This document shows positions 26,403-35,632 of a stretch of 54,269 nt of DNA, piece by piece. The stretch covers positions 1-54,269 of the forward strand of contig CAIKMZ010000072.1 of assembly GCA_903828665.1 (NCBI GenBank). The letters are read 5' to 3'. The position numbers and the translations under genes were made by a program. This stretch comes from an uncultured beta proteobacterium. Its GTDB lineage: Bacteria; Pseudomonadota; Gammaproteobacteria; Burkholderiales; Burkholderiaceae_C. Numbering within the stretch: position 1 is the first letter of the stretch; every line of letters begins with the position of its first letter. The notes under the pieces were generated by a model, which was not told the DNA's origin, made no database searches, and saw only the letters and a list, made by a program, of their open reading frames with translations.

Positions 26403-27371
26403 CTAGTTGACTGTCATGCCTGAAGTGCGGACGACGTCGCCCCACTTGGCATACTCCGAAGCGATCGTGCGCGCCAAGGCGGTCGACGAGCCGTAAGCCG
26501 GTTCAAATCCGAGGTTGACCAGTTTCTGCCTGACCTCCGGCATGGCGAGCACCTTCTCAACCTGCTGGTTCAGCTTGTAGACGACCGCTTCGGGCGTGCC
26601 CTTTGGCGCTACCAGGCTGGTCCAGCCGACCGCTTCATATCCGGCTATTCCCGCCTCTTGCATGGTCGGCACGTCGGGCAACAGCGACGAGCGGCGGCTG
26701 TCCAGGACGGCCAGCGCCCGCAGCTTGCCGCTCTTGATATTTTCCTGCTGCGCGCCGATCGTATCCGCCATGATTGGCACACGGCCCGCCATCACGTCGA
26801 TCGATGCCGGAGCGCCGCCGGCGTAAGGAACGGAGCCCAGATCGACGTCGGCCTTCGACTTGAACAACTGCAGTGCCAGCTCGAACGCCTGCGCGCCGGA
26901 GGCGTACATGATGGCGCCGGGACGCGCCTTCGCCTCCCGCACCAGCGCCTGCACATTGTCGGACTTGAAGCCCGGGCCTGCCAGCAGCACCATCGGTGCC
27001 TTCGCAACCATGCCTATTGGTTCGAAGTCGGTCAACGGATCATAGAGTTTGACCTTCATCAGATGTGGGCCGGTGGTGAGCGTTCCGCTGACGCCCAGGC
27101 CCAGTGTGTAACCGTCCGCAGGTGCCTTCGCAACCAGGCTCATGCTGAGCATGCCGCCGACGCCCGGTTTGTTCTCCACCATGAACGGTTGCCCATTCAT
27201 CTTGGTGAGCTCTTGTGCGACCAAGCGGGCCACGATGTCAGAGGCGCCCCCGGGCGGATAGCCGACCAGCAGCCGCACGGCTTTCGATGGGTAGACCGGA
27301 GCCTGTGCAAGAGCTTGCGGAAGCTGCAACATGGCCGCGCAAGCCAGGGCAACGAAGGTGACGCTTTTCAT
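26403..27371 (-). CDS. Bug/TctC-family periplasmic solute receptor
   Basis: A 322-residue Bug-family receptor with a plain Sec signal peptide (MKSVTFVALACAAMLQLPQALAQ). The mature part has VRLLVGYPPGGASDIVARL, ENKPGVGGML, and PYAGGAPASIDVMAGRVPIMAD. It is a second orphan receptor, clearly different from the one at 23746. It is the first gene of the minus-strand run and faces the IclR gene across a 143-bp intergenic region with a palindrome, so it is likely the direct regulatory target. Confidence 0.93.
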   Translation of the reverse strand: MKSVTFVALACAAMLQLPQALAQAPVYPSKAVRLLVGYPPGGASDIVARLVAQELTKMNGQPFMVENKPGVGGMLSMSLVAKAPADGYTLGLGVSGTLTTGPHLMKVKLYDPLTDFEPIGMVAKAPMVLLAGPGFKSDNVQALVREAKARPGAIMYASGAQAFELALQLFKSKADVDLGSVPYAGGAPASIDVMAGRVPIMADTIGAQQENIKSGKLRALAVLDSRRSSLLPDVPTMQEAGIAGYEAVGWTSLVAPKGTPEAVVYKLNQQVEKVLAMPEVRQKLVNLGFEPAYGSSTALARTIASEYAKWGDVVRTSGMTVN

Positions 27372-27449
27372 GGGGATGTCTCCTGATTCTTTTTGCTTCG
27401 CGACCAGTATCTGCCATGGTCCGGCAGCTCAACTTCGTCAATGTGCCGT

Positions 27450-27470
27450 TTTGGCCACATTGTGGACAAA
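27450..27470. promoter_or_regulatory. Near-perfect palindrome, candidate IclR operator
   Basis: TTTGGCCACA (27450-27459), one spacer base, then TGTGGACAAA (27461-27470): 9 of 10 arm positions are complementary. It lies in the divergent intergenic region between the Bug gene (start 27371) and the IclR gene (start 27515). A further half-site TGTCCAC occurs at 27505-27511, just before the IclR ATG. The position suits control of both directions by the adjacent IclR protein; that link is inference. Confidence 0.55.
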
Positions 27471-27514
27471 TCAGGCTTCTCCCTCTCGGACTACGGCCTG
27501 ACAATGTCCACGTC

Positions 27515-28327
27515 ATGAACAAATTGAATGGGCGCGCTGCGCCCGCTCCCCTCGATGGACGCGTGCAAGGCGCACAGGCCGTCTTTCGCGCCGTCGAACT
27601 GCTCAAGCTGGTGGGGCTGAACCATGAACGCGGCATCGGACTCCCCACGGTCGTGGCCACAACCGGGCTGGAGCGCACCACGGCCTACCGGCTCCTGAGT
27701 TCGCTGGTGAACACGGGTTTTGTCAATCGCGACAAGCGCAAGCTGTACCGACTGGGACTGGAGGCGATGCAACTCGGATTGGCAACCATGAGCCGCGCTC
27801 CGATCCTTGAGCGTTGCCGTCCCATGATGATCCGCTTGGCCCGGCGCACCGAGGACACCGTGTACCTCGTGGTGCGCAATGGCGATTTCGCGCACTGCAT
27901 CCACTACGAAGAAGGCGCGTTCCCGATCAAGTCGCTGGTCCTGAAGGTCGGCGGGCTGCGGCTGTTGGGCGTCGGCTCGGCTGGCACTGCACTGCTTGCA
28001 ACCTTGACCGACGAAGAAGTGGAAGGCTTCCATGCGCGGCAGCATTCCGACCTGCCTGTGGAGCGCCGTTCCCTTCCCCACCTGCGCCGCCAGATTGCCG
28101 AAACGCGCCGGCGCGGCTATGCGATGACGGACAACCTCGTCGCCGACGGCGTCAGCGGCATCGGCGTCTCCTTTGAAGTCACACCGGGCACCTATGCTGC
28201 CATCAGCGCGGGCGCCATCCGCAGCCGCATGCGTGAGAGCCGGCGGCAGGAGATCGCACGACTCATGTTCGATGAACTCTGCGCCTCCGGCTGGAAGCCG
28301 CCGGTGTCATCGGGCACCGGCTCGTGA
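27515..28327 (+). CDS. IclR-family transcriptional regulator
   Basis: A 270-residue IclR regulator. The N-terminal winged helix-turn-helix spans about residues 20-80 (GAQAVFRAVELLK, VVATTGLERTTAYRLLSSL, KLYRLG). The C-terminal effector domain contains RLARRTEDTVYLVVRNGD, GVGSAGTALLATL and GVSGIGVSFEV. The ATG at 27515 was chosen over 27416, whose extra 33 residues run through the palindromic operator and lack family features. It is transcribed away from the Bug/CoA-transferase genes and probably senses a pathway acid. Confidence 0.92.
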   Translation: MNKLNGRAAPAPLDGRVQGAQAVFRAVELLKLVGLNHERGIGLPTVVATTGLERTTAYRLLSSLVNTGFVNRDKRKLYRLGLEAMQLGLATMSRAPILERCRPMMIRLARRTEDTVYLVVRNGDFAHCIHYEEGAFPIKSLVLKVGGLRLLGVGSAGTALLATLTDEEVEGFHARQHSDLPVERRSLPHLRRQIAETRRRGYAMTDNLVADGVSGIGVSFEVTPGTYAAISAGAIRSRMRESRRQEIARLMFDELCASGWKPPVSSGTGS

Positions 28328-28390
28328 TACCCGCAAGCCCTTGTTGAAGGACACACACCCCATCGCGGCTCGGGAGAACGCAGCCGAAAT

Positions 28391-28412
28391 TGCCGGCCAA
28401 CGATGACCGGCA
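28391..28412. terminator. Weak stem-loop between convergent genes
   Basis: TGCCGG (28391-28396) and CCGGCA (28407-28412) form a 6-bp stem with a 10-nt loop, between the IclR gene and the converging lactonase-like gene. No T-run follows. Confidence 0.25.
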
Positions 28413-28510
28413 GGCCAGGTCATTTGGCGGGTGGACAAAAGCGTGCAAAGCTTGCCGGCATCGGGCGTTGACCCTCGCGTTGCCGCTTCGAGGGCATGGA
28501 CTGATTCCGG

Positions 28511-29743
28511 CTAATTGGTGCCGCGCACGCGGCCGTTGAGGTGCGACCAGAACAGGTTGAGGCGTTCGTTGTCCACATCCTGCAGTCGCGCCAGCGTCAG
28601 GCGGCCGTCGGGGCCGGTGCGGAAGAACGACAACCGCGCCGGCACACGCTGCACCGTGTCACCACGCAGCGCGAGTGCCGGCAGAATGCTGGCCGTCACT
28701 AGCAAATCACCGCTCGCATCAAAAGAGAAAGTGCGCACATGCACGCTCTCGGTTGGCACGTGCTGCAGCAGTTCGGGCCGACCGGTCTCGGCGTCGAAGG
28801 CAAACACCGCGATGTTGTTGCCCGCGAGGATCGACGGCACGCCGCCGTCGCCATAGACCGCCGTGTCGTGGCGGTTCACCACATACAGGAAGCGCCCGCA
28901 GGGGTGGAAGTGCACGGCGCCGCAGAGCTGGTCGCGGCTGCCGGTCGGTGAGGTGTCCAGCGTTGAAATGCGGAACGCCGGCTCGGCGCTGAACCGGTCG
29001 CGCTCGACCGCATAGATGTGCAGCTCGTTGTTCCGCTCCGCCGAGACGGCGGCCCAACGGCCACCGGGGTGGAACTCGATATGGCGCGGTCCGAAATGCC
29101 GGCCGGGGCCGGGCGCGATCGAGGCGGTGTGCGTCAGCCGCCCGCCATCGATCGACAGAAACTCGAACGAGCCGGGCTCTTCGGCGCGGCCGGGCACGGC
29201 ATGGTTACCGCGTGCCACGACCACCGCCACCGCACCGGACGGCAGCATCAGAACCTGGTGCGGGAACACCCCGACGCGCGGCGCGGGCGACTGCGCCAGC
29301 ACGTCGCCCGCGCGGCCCTCGGCATCGATCGCGTGCGCGGTGATGCACGCGGGAGCGTTGTAGACCACCAACGCATGGCGGGCCTGCGGGTCGAGCGTCA
29401 GGTGAATGGGCCGGGTCGGTAGCGGCACCTGCGCCAGCACGCGCATGGATCCGTCGTCCTCGTCAACGGCCACAGTGACGAGCAGGTGCAAGTCATCGGC
29501 CCTGGAGATCGGCCGGTTGCTGCAGGCGACGTAAAGCAGGCTGCGGCTCGGATGCGGCCAAACGTATTGCACGGGCGCGGCGAGCGTGAGTCGGCTCACC
29601 TCATGCAGCGAGAGGTCGACGCGGTCGATGCGCTGGCAGATCAGGTCCGGACCGACGGCCATGTGAAGTACCAGCGCGTCGCAGCGGCGCGGACAGGCGA
29701 CGCCGCCGTCATGCCAAACGCTGGCACCTGAGACCGTGACCAT
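28511..29743 (-). CDS. Beta-propeller protein of the lactonase family
   Basis: A 410-residue protein with repeated blade-like units, each with an H-P-x-G/S-R-x-L/W-Y/A-V pattern (for example HPSRSLLYVAC, HPGGRWAAVSAE, HPCGRFLYVVNR). This is the pattern of seven-bladed 6-phosphogluconolactonase-type and carboxymuconate-cyclase-like lactonases. No signal peptide is seen, so it is cytosolic. It would hydrolyse or form a lactone intermediate. Its ATG (29743) overlaps the TGA of the upstream Ldh-type gene by one base, so the two are coupled. The family is likely; whether it is catalytic is open. Confidence 0.75.
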   Translation of the reverse strand: MVTVSGASVWHDGGVACPRRCDALVLHMAVGPDLICQRIDRVDLSLHEVSRLTLAAPVQYVWPHPSRSLLYVACSNRPISRADDLHLLVTVAVDEDDGSMRVLAQVPLPTRPIHLTLDPQARHALVVYNAPACITAHAIDAEGRAGDVLAQSPAPRVGVFPHQVLMLPSGAVAVVVARGNHAVPGRAEEPGSFEFLSIDGGRLTHTASIAPGPGRHFGPRHIEFHPGGRWAAVSAERNNELHIYAVERDRFSAEPAFRISTLDTSPTGSRDQLCGAVHFHPCGRFLYVVNRHDTAVYGDGGVPSILAGNNIAVFAFDAETGRPELLQHVPTESVHVRTFSFDASGDLLVTASILPALALRGDTVQRVPARLSFFRTGPDGRLTLARLQDVDNERLNLFWSHLNGRVRGTN

Positions 29744-30831
29744 CAGGCGCCCGTCAGCGTGTAGGGGACGCCGGCATTGCCGGCGATGGCGCGCAGTTGC
29801 GCGAGCAGCGTTTCGGGCATGGGAATGCCGCTGACTTCGCGCTCGCGCCGCGCGGCGCGCTCGGGGTCACCCGCAACCTGGACCGGCCGGTCGGCATCGA
29901 CAGGCCGCGAGCCTTTGAGCACATCGATCACCATGTCCAGGTCATGCTCCAGTTCGCCATCCTTGCGGAACGCAGCGGGGTCGATGGCCAGGAAGAAGTG
30001 ACCGATGTTATGCGGCACGGGACCGTCGGCCTGCCGGTTGCGCACCGGCGAAAACGAGCCGCCCGTGAGCGCGCTGGAGAGAATCTGCACCATCACGCTC
30101 AAGCCATAGCCCTTGTGGCCGCCGGTCTCGGTATCGCCTCCCAGCGGTGTGAGGCCACCGCCCTGCTGCGAATGGCACAGCGCCAGGGCCTGCGCAGGGT
30201 CGCGCACGGTCTGGCCCTGGCTGTTCACGACCCAGCCGCCCGGCAGTTCGCGATCATTGAGCGCGTAGACCTTGACCTTGTTGACCGCCACGGTGGAGGT
30301 CGACATGTCAAGCAGGAAGGGGGCGTGGCGCCCCGCTGGCGCCGCGAAGGCGATGGGGTTGGTGCCCAGCAGCGGGTCCGATCCGTTGGTCGGGAGTACA
30401 CCCGCCACGCTGGTGGATGAGGTGACAAAACCCAGCATGCCGCGCAGCGCCGCCATCTCGGCGTACAAGCCGGTGGCGCCAAAGTGATGCGAGTTGCGCA
30501 CGCCCACCGCGCCGATTCCGCTGTGGCGCGCCTTGTCGCAGGCCAGCAGCATCGCATCACGGGCGATCGGATGTCCGAGGCCGCGGTCCGCGTCGATCAG
30601 GGCCAGCACGGGTGTATCGCGCACAATGGCGCGCGAGGGCGTCATGTTCAGAATGCCCTGCTCGCGCATCTTTTCATACATCGGAAGCATCGACACGCCA
30701 TGCGAATCGATCGCACGCAGGTCGGTCTCGACCATGAGCTCGGCCGTGATCCGGGCGTCTTCTGCGTGCATGCCCCACGCCAACAGGATATCCTGCGTGA
30801 GTGTGATCAGTTGGTTTGCTTGCACGTTCAT
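29743..30831 (-). CDS. Ldh-family NAD(P)-dependent dehydrogenase (malate/L-sulfolactate type)
   Basis: A 362-residue member of the type-2 malate/L-lactate dehydrogenase family, which oxidises or reduces 2-hydroxy/2-oxo acids and cyclic imino acids. Family signs are TDLRAIDSHGVSMLPMY with the SHG catalytic His, GVRNSHHFGATGLYAEMA, TNPIAFAAPAG, and GHKGYGLSVMVQILSSALTG. The ATG at 30831 starts the standard protein; the open frame upstream overlaps livF's end and is rejected. It is 13 bp after livF, so it is in the transporter operon and probably acts on the imported 2-hydroxy acid. Confidence 0.92.
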   Translation of the reverse strand: MNVQANQLITLTQDILLAWGMHAEDARITAELMVETDLRAIDSHGVSMLPMYEKMREQGILNMTPSRAIVRDTPVLALIDADRGLGHPIARDAMLLACDKARHSGIGAVGVRNSHHFGATGLYAEMAALRGMLGFVTSSTSVAGVLPTNGSDPLLGTNPIAFAAPAGRHAPFLLDMSTSTVAVNKVKVYALNDRELPGGWVVNSQGQTVRDPAQALALCHSQQGGGLTPLGGDTETGGHKGYGLSVMVQILSSALTGGSFSPVRNRQADGPVPHNIGHFFLAIDPAAFRKDGELEHDLDMVIDVLKGSRPVDADRPVQVAGDPERAARREREVSGIPMPETLLAQLRAIAGNAGVPYTLTGA

Positions 30832-30844
30832 CGTTGGACCTTCA

Positions 30845-31558
30845 TCACGCCGCGCCCAGGTAGGCTTCCTGAACGAGATCGCTCTGCAAGAGCTCACTCG
30901 CAGAGCCGGTCATGGCCATCTCGCCGTTTTGCAACACATAGGCGCGGTTGGAGATTTCCAGAGCCAGACGCGCGTTTTGCTCCACTAACAGAATGGTGAC
31001 GCCTGTGGCCGCAATCTGACGGATGTTGTCGAAGACTTTCTCAACCATGATGGGCGACAGGCCCATCGAGGGCTCGTCAAGCAACAGCAGCTTGGGCTTC
31101 GAGAGCAGCGCACGCGCCAGCGCCAGCATCTGCTGCTCGCCGCCACTGAGCACACCGGCTTTTTGCAGCCGGCGCTCGCCCAGCACGGGAAAGCGCGTGT
31201 AGGCCGCGTCAATATCCGACTGCACTCCACCCGCGTCGCGGCGCAAATGCGCGCCCATCAGAAGGTTCTCCTGCACCGTCATCTGTGCGAAAATGCCGCG
31301 CCCCTCAGGCACCTGCACGATGCCTCTGCCAGTGATGCGCGAGGCCTTGAGGCCGACAACGTTCTCACCCTGAAACACCACATGACCCGAACGCGGGCGC
31401 AGGATGCCGGAAATGGTGTTGATGAGCGTGCTCTTTCCCGCCCCATTGGCGCCGAGCAGGCAGACCACGTCGCCTTCGTTGACCTCCAGTGACACACCCT
31501 TGAGCGCCACGATCTGGCCGTAGGCGGTGACGACGTCTTCTACTGTTAGCATGCTCAT
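30845..31558 (-). CDS. Branched-chain-type ABC transporter ATP-binding protein LivF-like
   Basis: A 237-residue LivF ATPase of the second Liv system. It has Walker A GANGAGKSTL, signature LSGGEQQM, Walker B LLLLDEPSMGLSP and LLVEQNARLAL with the LivF-type Gln in the switch loop. Its ATG overlaps the livG stop by four bases (ATGA). It is the last transporter gene before the dehydrogenase. All four membrane/ATPase genes of this copy are intact, unlike those at 3636-6921. Confidence 0.95.
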   Translation of the reverse strand: MSMLTVEDVVTAYGQIVALKGVSLEVNEGDVVCLLGANGAGKSTLINTISGILRPRSGHVVFQGENVVGLKASRITGRGIVQVPEGRGIFAQMTVQENLLMGAHLRRDAGGVQSDIDAAYTRFPVLGERRLQKAGVLSGGEQQMLALARALLSKPKLLLLDEPSMGLSPIMVEKVFDNIRQIAATGVTILLVEQNARLALEISNRAYVLQNGEMAMTGSASELLQSDLVQEAYLGAA

Positions 31559-32319
31559 GCGGATTTGCCCAGGTAGGCCTCGATAACCGAGGGGTTCTTG
31601 CGCACATCGGCCGGCAGGCCCTCGGCGAGCTTCTGCCCGAAGTTCATCACGGCGATGCGGTCGCAGAGCCCCATCATCAGCCGCACGTTGTGTTCGATGA
31701 TGACCACCGTGAGGTCGCCCGCGGCCACCAGCTTGCGCAGCAGGTCCGACAGGTCGACCGCCTCGCGCGTGTTCATGCCGGCGGCCGGCTCGTCGAGCAT
31801 CAGCAGCCTGGGCTTCGCGGCCAGCGCGCGCGCCAGTTCGAGGCGGCGCTGCTCGCCGTACGAGAGCGCACCGGCCTCGTCTTCAGCGCGGTGCGCCAGC
31901 CCCACCGTTGCCAGCAGGCCGTCGACGCGCTCGCGCAGCGCGCGCTCGCTGCGACGGTAGCGACCGCGCGCTGCCAGCACATCGAGCAGGTTGTAGGACA
32001 GGCCGATGTGCCCCCCGACCATCACGTTTTCGCGCACCGTCATGGTGTCGAACAGACGGATCGTCTGGTAGGTCCGGGCGATCCCCAGTTGTGCGATCTG
32101 CTCGGGCGACTTGCGCGTCGTCTCCACACCATCGAGCACGACGCTTCCGGCGTCAGGCCGGATCAGGCCGGTAATGAGGTTGAACAGCGTGGTCTTGCCA
32201 GCGCCGTTGGGCCCGATCACGCCGTACAGCTCGCCGGGCTCGACGGTGAAGCTCACGCCGCTGACGGCCTTGACACCGCCGAAGCGGCGGGATACGCCTT
32301 CCAGTTTGAGCAGACTCAT
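31555..32319 (-). CDS. Branched-chain-type ABC transporter ATP-binding protein LivG-like
   Basis: A 254-residue LivG ATPase. It has Walker A GPNGAGKTTLF, the signature LSYGEQRRL, Walker B LLMLDEPAAGMN, and the switch histidine in VIIEHNVRLMMG. It overlaps both neighbours by four bases (ATGA), which points to tight translational coupling across the whole transporter. The signature here is canonical, in contrast to the T-Q-E-E-R of the first LivG. Confidence 0.95.
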   Translation of the reverse strand: MSLLKLEGVSRRFGGVKAVSGVSFTVEPGELYGVIGPNGAGKTTLFNLITGLIRPDAGSVVLDGVETTRKSPEQIAQLGIARTYQTIRLFDTMTVRENVMVGGHIGLSYNLLDVLAARGRYRRSERALRERVDGLLATVGLAHRAEDEAGALSYGEQRRLELARALAAKPRLLMLDEPAAGMNTREAVDLSDLLRKLVAAGDLTVVIIEHNVRLMMGLCDRIAVMNFGQKLAEGLPADVRKNPSVIEAYLGKSA

Positions 32320-33212
32320 GCCTTGTGCACTCCCGATGCCGGGGCTGCCGCATGGGCGGTGCGATCCTTGCGCCGGCGAAACAGCTTGCGAAACTCCAGC
32401 AGGCCATCGGGCACGAAGACCACCACGATCAGCACCGACACCCCATAGATGATCATTCGCCAGTCTTGCAGGAAGCGGAACATCTCGGGCAGCATGGTCA
32501 GCACAACCGCACCGAGAACCGGACCCCAGTGATTGCGCAGCCCGCCAAAGACCGCGTAGATCAACACCAGCACAGCGGCGGAAAAATTGAACTCCGATGG
32601 CGAGAGGTAGTTGCTGTGATGTGCGGCGAAACTACCGGTGACTGAGGCCATCATGGCGCCCGCCACGAAGGCCGCGACCTTGTAGCGCGTGATCGGGATG
32701 CCCATGGTGCGCGCGGCCATCTCGTCGCGACCGATGGCCACCAGGGCGCGACCATGGCGAGAACGCTGCAGCTGGTGGAAACCGTAGATCAGCAGCACCA
32801 GGAACGCAAACACGTGCCAGGTTTCCGTGGCGGCCGGAATGCCGCTCAGACCCATCGCGCCGCCCATGTAATCCGAGTTCAGGGCGGTGAAGCGCACCAG
32901 TTCGCCAAAGCCCACGGTGGTGATGGCGAGGTATACGCCCTTGAGGCGCAAGATCGGTCCGCCGATGAGAAAGGCGATGCCCCCGGAGACCAACGCGGCC
33001 AACAGCAGCGAGACCGGGTAAGGCACACCCGCGTTCATCGACAGCAGCGCCGAAGCGTAGGCGCCGATGGCCATGAACCCGATGCACGCGATCGAGAGCT
33101 GGCCCGCCATGAGCGTGATGTACACGCTCAGCGCGAGGACCGCGTTCTGCGCCACCAGATAGACAAGGTGGCTGTAGGAGCCAAGGAAATCGAGGACAGC
33201 CTGCATGGTCAT
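32316..33212 (-). CDS. Branched-chain-type ABC transporter permease LivM-like
   Basis: A 298-residue LivM permease. It has around eight to nine hydrophobic segments, the LSIACIGFMAIGAYASALL block, GLSGIPAATETW, and the coupling-loop GGLRNHWGPVLGAVVL near residue 240, then a basic tail (RRRKDRTA). ATG 33212 overlaps the livH stop by four bases; a second ATG at 33206 is possible. The upstream open frame is an antisense-like read-through of livH and is excluded. Confidence 0.95.
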   Translation of the reverse strand: MTMQAVLDFLGSYSHLVYLVAQNAVLALSVYITLMAGQLSIACIGFMAIGAYASALLSMNAGVPYPVSLLLAALVSGGIAFLIGGPILRLKGVYLAITTVGFGELVRFTALNSDYMGGAMGLSGIPAATETWHVFAFLVLLIYGFHQLQRSRHGRALVAIGRDEMAARTMGIPITRYKVAAFVAGAMMASVTGSFAAHHSNYLSPSEFNFSAAVLVLIYAVFGGLRNHWGPVLGAVVLTMLPEMFRFLQDWRMIIYGVSVLIVVVFVPDGLLEFRKLFRRRKDRTAHAAAPASGVHKA

Positions 33213-34093
33213 GCCCGCACTTCCCGCGACGAACCGAGCAGCCCCGACGGCTTGAGCACCAGCATGCCCACAAGCACGACGAAGACCGCCGCGTCGCGGT
33301 AATCGGAGGACAGGAAGACAACGGTGCCAATTTCGGCAAAAGCGATCAGCAGTCCGCCCAGCAACGCACCGGGAATGGAACCCATGCCGCCGAGGATGAT
33401 GACGGCGAAGCCCTTGAGGTCCACCCAGTGACCCATGTACGGCGAGGCCGAGTTGTAGGCCACGCCCAGGAACACGCCCGCGATGCCCGCCAGCACGGAC
33501 GCGATGACGAACATCCAGGCGATGGTGCGGTCCACGTCGACGCCCATGAGCCGCGCGACCTTCGGGTTTTCCTGCAGCGCCCGGATGGAGCGGCCCAGCC
33601 GGGTGCGCGCCACCATGTACCAGAGCGCGCCCATGAGCACCAGCGCAACGATCATGAGCACGACATGCAGCATGGAGACCTGCGCGCCGCCGACATCGAC
33701 ATACTTGGTGAAGGGCACTGCATCGTCCGGGTATCGGACGACCCGGGTACCGAAGATCTTTTCGGCCACATGCACGAGCACGATAGACAGCGCCAGGCTC
33801 GAGACGATGGGGGGTAAATGCCCCGAGCTGCGACCCCGCAAGGGCCTGAACGCGGCGTGTTCGAGAAGCAGGCCCATGAGCCCACAAAAGACGATGGTGA
33901 TAAGCAGGGCGAAGCCGAAGCTCACGCCCAGGGTACTCATCAGGTACCAGGACAGCATCGCACCCCACATGAACACGGCCCCGTGAGCCATGTTCAGGAT
34001 ATCGAGGACGCCAAAAATGAGTGTCAGGCCAGCCGCGAACAGCGCATAGAAAGCTCCCTGCGAAAGCGCATTGATGATCTGTTGGCTGAGCAT
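33209..34093 (-). CDS. Branched-chain-type ABC transporter permease LivH-like
   Basis: A 294-residue LivH permease. It has the opening GAFYALFAAGLTLIFGVLDILNMAHGAVFMWGA, several membrane helices, the coupling loop GGMGSIPGALLGGLLIAF, and a short basic C-terminus. It lies 27 bp after the binding-protein stop and overlaps livM. It is the first membrane gene of the second, intact Liv system. Confidence 0.95.
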   Translation of the reverse strand: MLSQQIINALSQGAFYALFAAGLTLIFGVLDILNMAHGAVFMWGAMLSWYLMSTLGVSFGFALLITIVFCGLMGLLLEHAAFRPLRGRSSGHLPPIVSSLALSIVLVHVAEKIFGTRVVRYPDDAVPFTKYVDVGGAQVSMLHVVLMIVALVLMGALWYMVARTRLGRSIRALQENPKVARLMGVDVDRTIAWMFVIASVLAGIAGVFLGVAYNSASPYMGHWVDLKGFAVIILGGMGSIPGALLGGLLIAFAEIGTVVFLSSDYRDAAVFVVLVGMLVLKPSGLLGSSREVRA

Positions 34094-34120
34094 GGGGGCC
34101 TTCCAGGAACGCGTGGGGTC

Positions 34121-35311
34121 TTACTTGACGATGACGTGCTTGCCGCCTTCGACCTTGACCACGGCGCCGGCGACGCGCGGGTCGCGCTTGTCATCGAAAT
34201 CGATCTTGCCGAGCACGCCGTCGTAACTCTTGATCGCGGCAAGGCTGTCCCGCAGCTTGGTGCGCGCGACGGCAACGCTGTCGCCCTTGGTGATCTTCGC
34301 GGCCAGCAGCGCCTGCTTGACGATGTGCACCGCGTCATAGGTTTGCACAGCCAGCCAGTCCGGGTCCGACTTGTACTTTTCGCGGTACTTCTTGACGAAC
34401 TCGACGTTCTTCGGATGCTCCATCGACAGGAACCAGGGCGTGGCCGACAGGGCGCCCTCCATGGCGGCACCTGCTTCCTTCACCACGCCGGCGGCGTTGA
34501 AGGCGTTGCCACCGATGAAGCGCACTTTGTCCAGACCCAGCTTGCGCGCCTGCGTCATGATGCCCACGGCTTCCTGCCCCTGCGATGAGATCACCAGGGT
34601 GTCCGGGTTAAGCGCCTTGATCTTGGTGAGCTGCGCGGAGAAGTCCACGTCGCCGGTGCGCACCGTCTCGACGCCTGCGATCTGGATGCCGGCGGCCTTG
34701 AGTGCGCCATCGTAGGCCTTGAACTCGCCCACGCTGAATTGATCGTCGTTGGTGTAGATCTGTGCCACGCGCGCTGTCTTGAGCTGTTCTTTGGCGGCCT
34801 TCACCGTCGCGGGAATGATCGTTGCGGATTCCACCGAGGTCCGGAACACATAATCACCAATTCCGGTGACCCCTGGCGTGGCCACCGAGGTCAGCATCAC
34901 TGGCACCTTGGCTTTTTGCGCCAGCGGGCCGGCGGCGAAGACCTGGCCCCCGATCAGCGGGCCGAAGATCAGGAGCGCGTTGTCGCGCTGGATGAACTTC
35001 TGGTAGACGTTGATGGCGTCGTCTTTGGTGGAGCGATCGTCTTCAAGCACCAGGTCTATCTTCAAGTCACCTTTGGCGTTGAGCTCGGACACGGCCATGT
35101 CAAGCCCGTTCTTGATGGTGGTCGAGTAGATCGCCACGGGCCCGCTGAACGCGTACACCGCGCCGAGTTTGGCCGAGGTGATGGCGTCGGTGCCTTGTGC
35201 GGCCGCCGGCATGGCCGCCGCGCCGGCCAGCACCACGGAGAGCACGGCGGCGCCGATGCGGCGGAGTTGTCGGCGCCCTGACCCGGGCATCGAGATATTG
35301 CAGTGGTACAT
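34121..35311 (-). CDS. ABC transporter substrate-binding protein (Liv type)
   Basis: A 396-residue type-I periplasmic binding protein with a long n-region (MYHCNISMPGSGRRQLRR), a hydrophobic core and A-x-A cleavage (AAAQG). The mature part has LGAVYAFSGPVAIYSTTIKNG, FGPLIGGQVFAAGPLAQKAKVP, and TYDAVHIVKQAL. GAGGGG lies 5 nt before ATG 35311. It is the first gene of the Liv/Ldh/lactonase unit. Ligand unknown; the operon partners suggest a hydroxy or oxo acid or lactone precursor. Confidence 0.93.
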   Translation of the reverse strand: MYHCNISMPGSGRRQLRRIGAAVLSVVLAGAAAMPAAAQGTDAITSAKLGAVYAFSGPVAIYSTTIKNGLDMAVSELNAKGDLKIDLVLEDDRSTKDDAINVYQKFIQRDNALLIFGPLIGGQVFAAGPLAQKAKVPVMLTSVATPGVTGIGDYVFRTSVESATIIPATVKAAKEQLKTARVAQIYTNDDQFSVGEFKAYDGALKAAGIQIAGVETVRTGDVDFSAQLTKIKALNPDTLVISSQGQEAVGIMTQARKLGLDKVRFIGGNAFNAAGVVKEAGAAMEGALSATPWFLSMEHPKNVEFVKKYREKYKSDPDWLAVQTYDAVHIVKQALLAAKITKGDSVAVARTKLRDSLAAIKSYDGVLGKIDFDDKRDPRVAGAVVKVEGGKHVIVK

Positions 35312-35632
35312 GGTGTCCCCTCTTTCTGGGTTGGTCGGCCTTGGGCCGGGGTGCGTGCGCAGCCTTCGCAGCGCACACCAAACGGTGGGTCGCCGCCCAG
35401 GCAAGCCCCGGACGGCGTGGTCAACGATAGTCCCGCAGCGGCTCCCAAGCAATGGAGAAAACCCTATGTTTGTAGATTTAATTTCTATGGACGTGTTTTA
35501 TTGTCTAATTCCGTCCCAAGGTCGTCAACCGGGCGTGGACGCAACAGGGCATGTTGACGATTGCCATGCTAGCGATCATCCCGAGACCGACCTAAACTGG
35601 TCCAGGCAGCCCCAATTTGCAGGGAGATATTC
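35312..35632. promoter_or_regulatory. 321-bp divergent promoter region
   Basis: This gap separates the divergent binding-protein and DUF1932-type dehydrogenase genes. The segment near 35463-35512 is conspicuously A+T-rich compared with everything around it and probably holds the promoters. GGACG (35489-35493) and CGTCC (35512-35516) form a loose dyad around it. No gene is supported here. Confidence 0.45.

Noticed and set aside
32316-33968. A 550-codon frame merging livM with upstream sequence
   Set aside because: The extra part is livH read in another frame. ATG 33212 overlaps the livH stop and gives a normal LivM.
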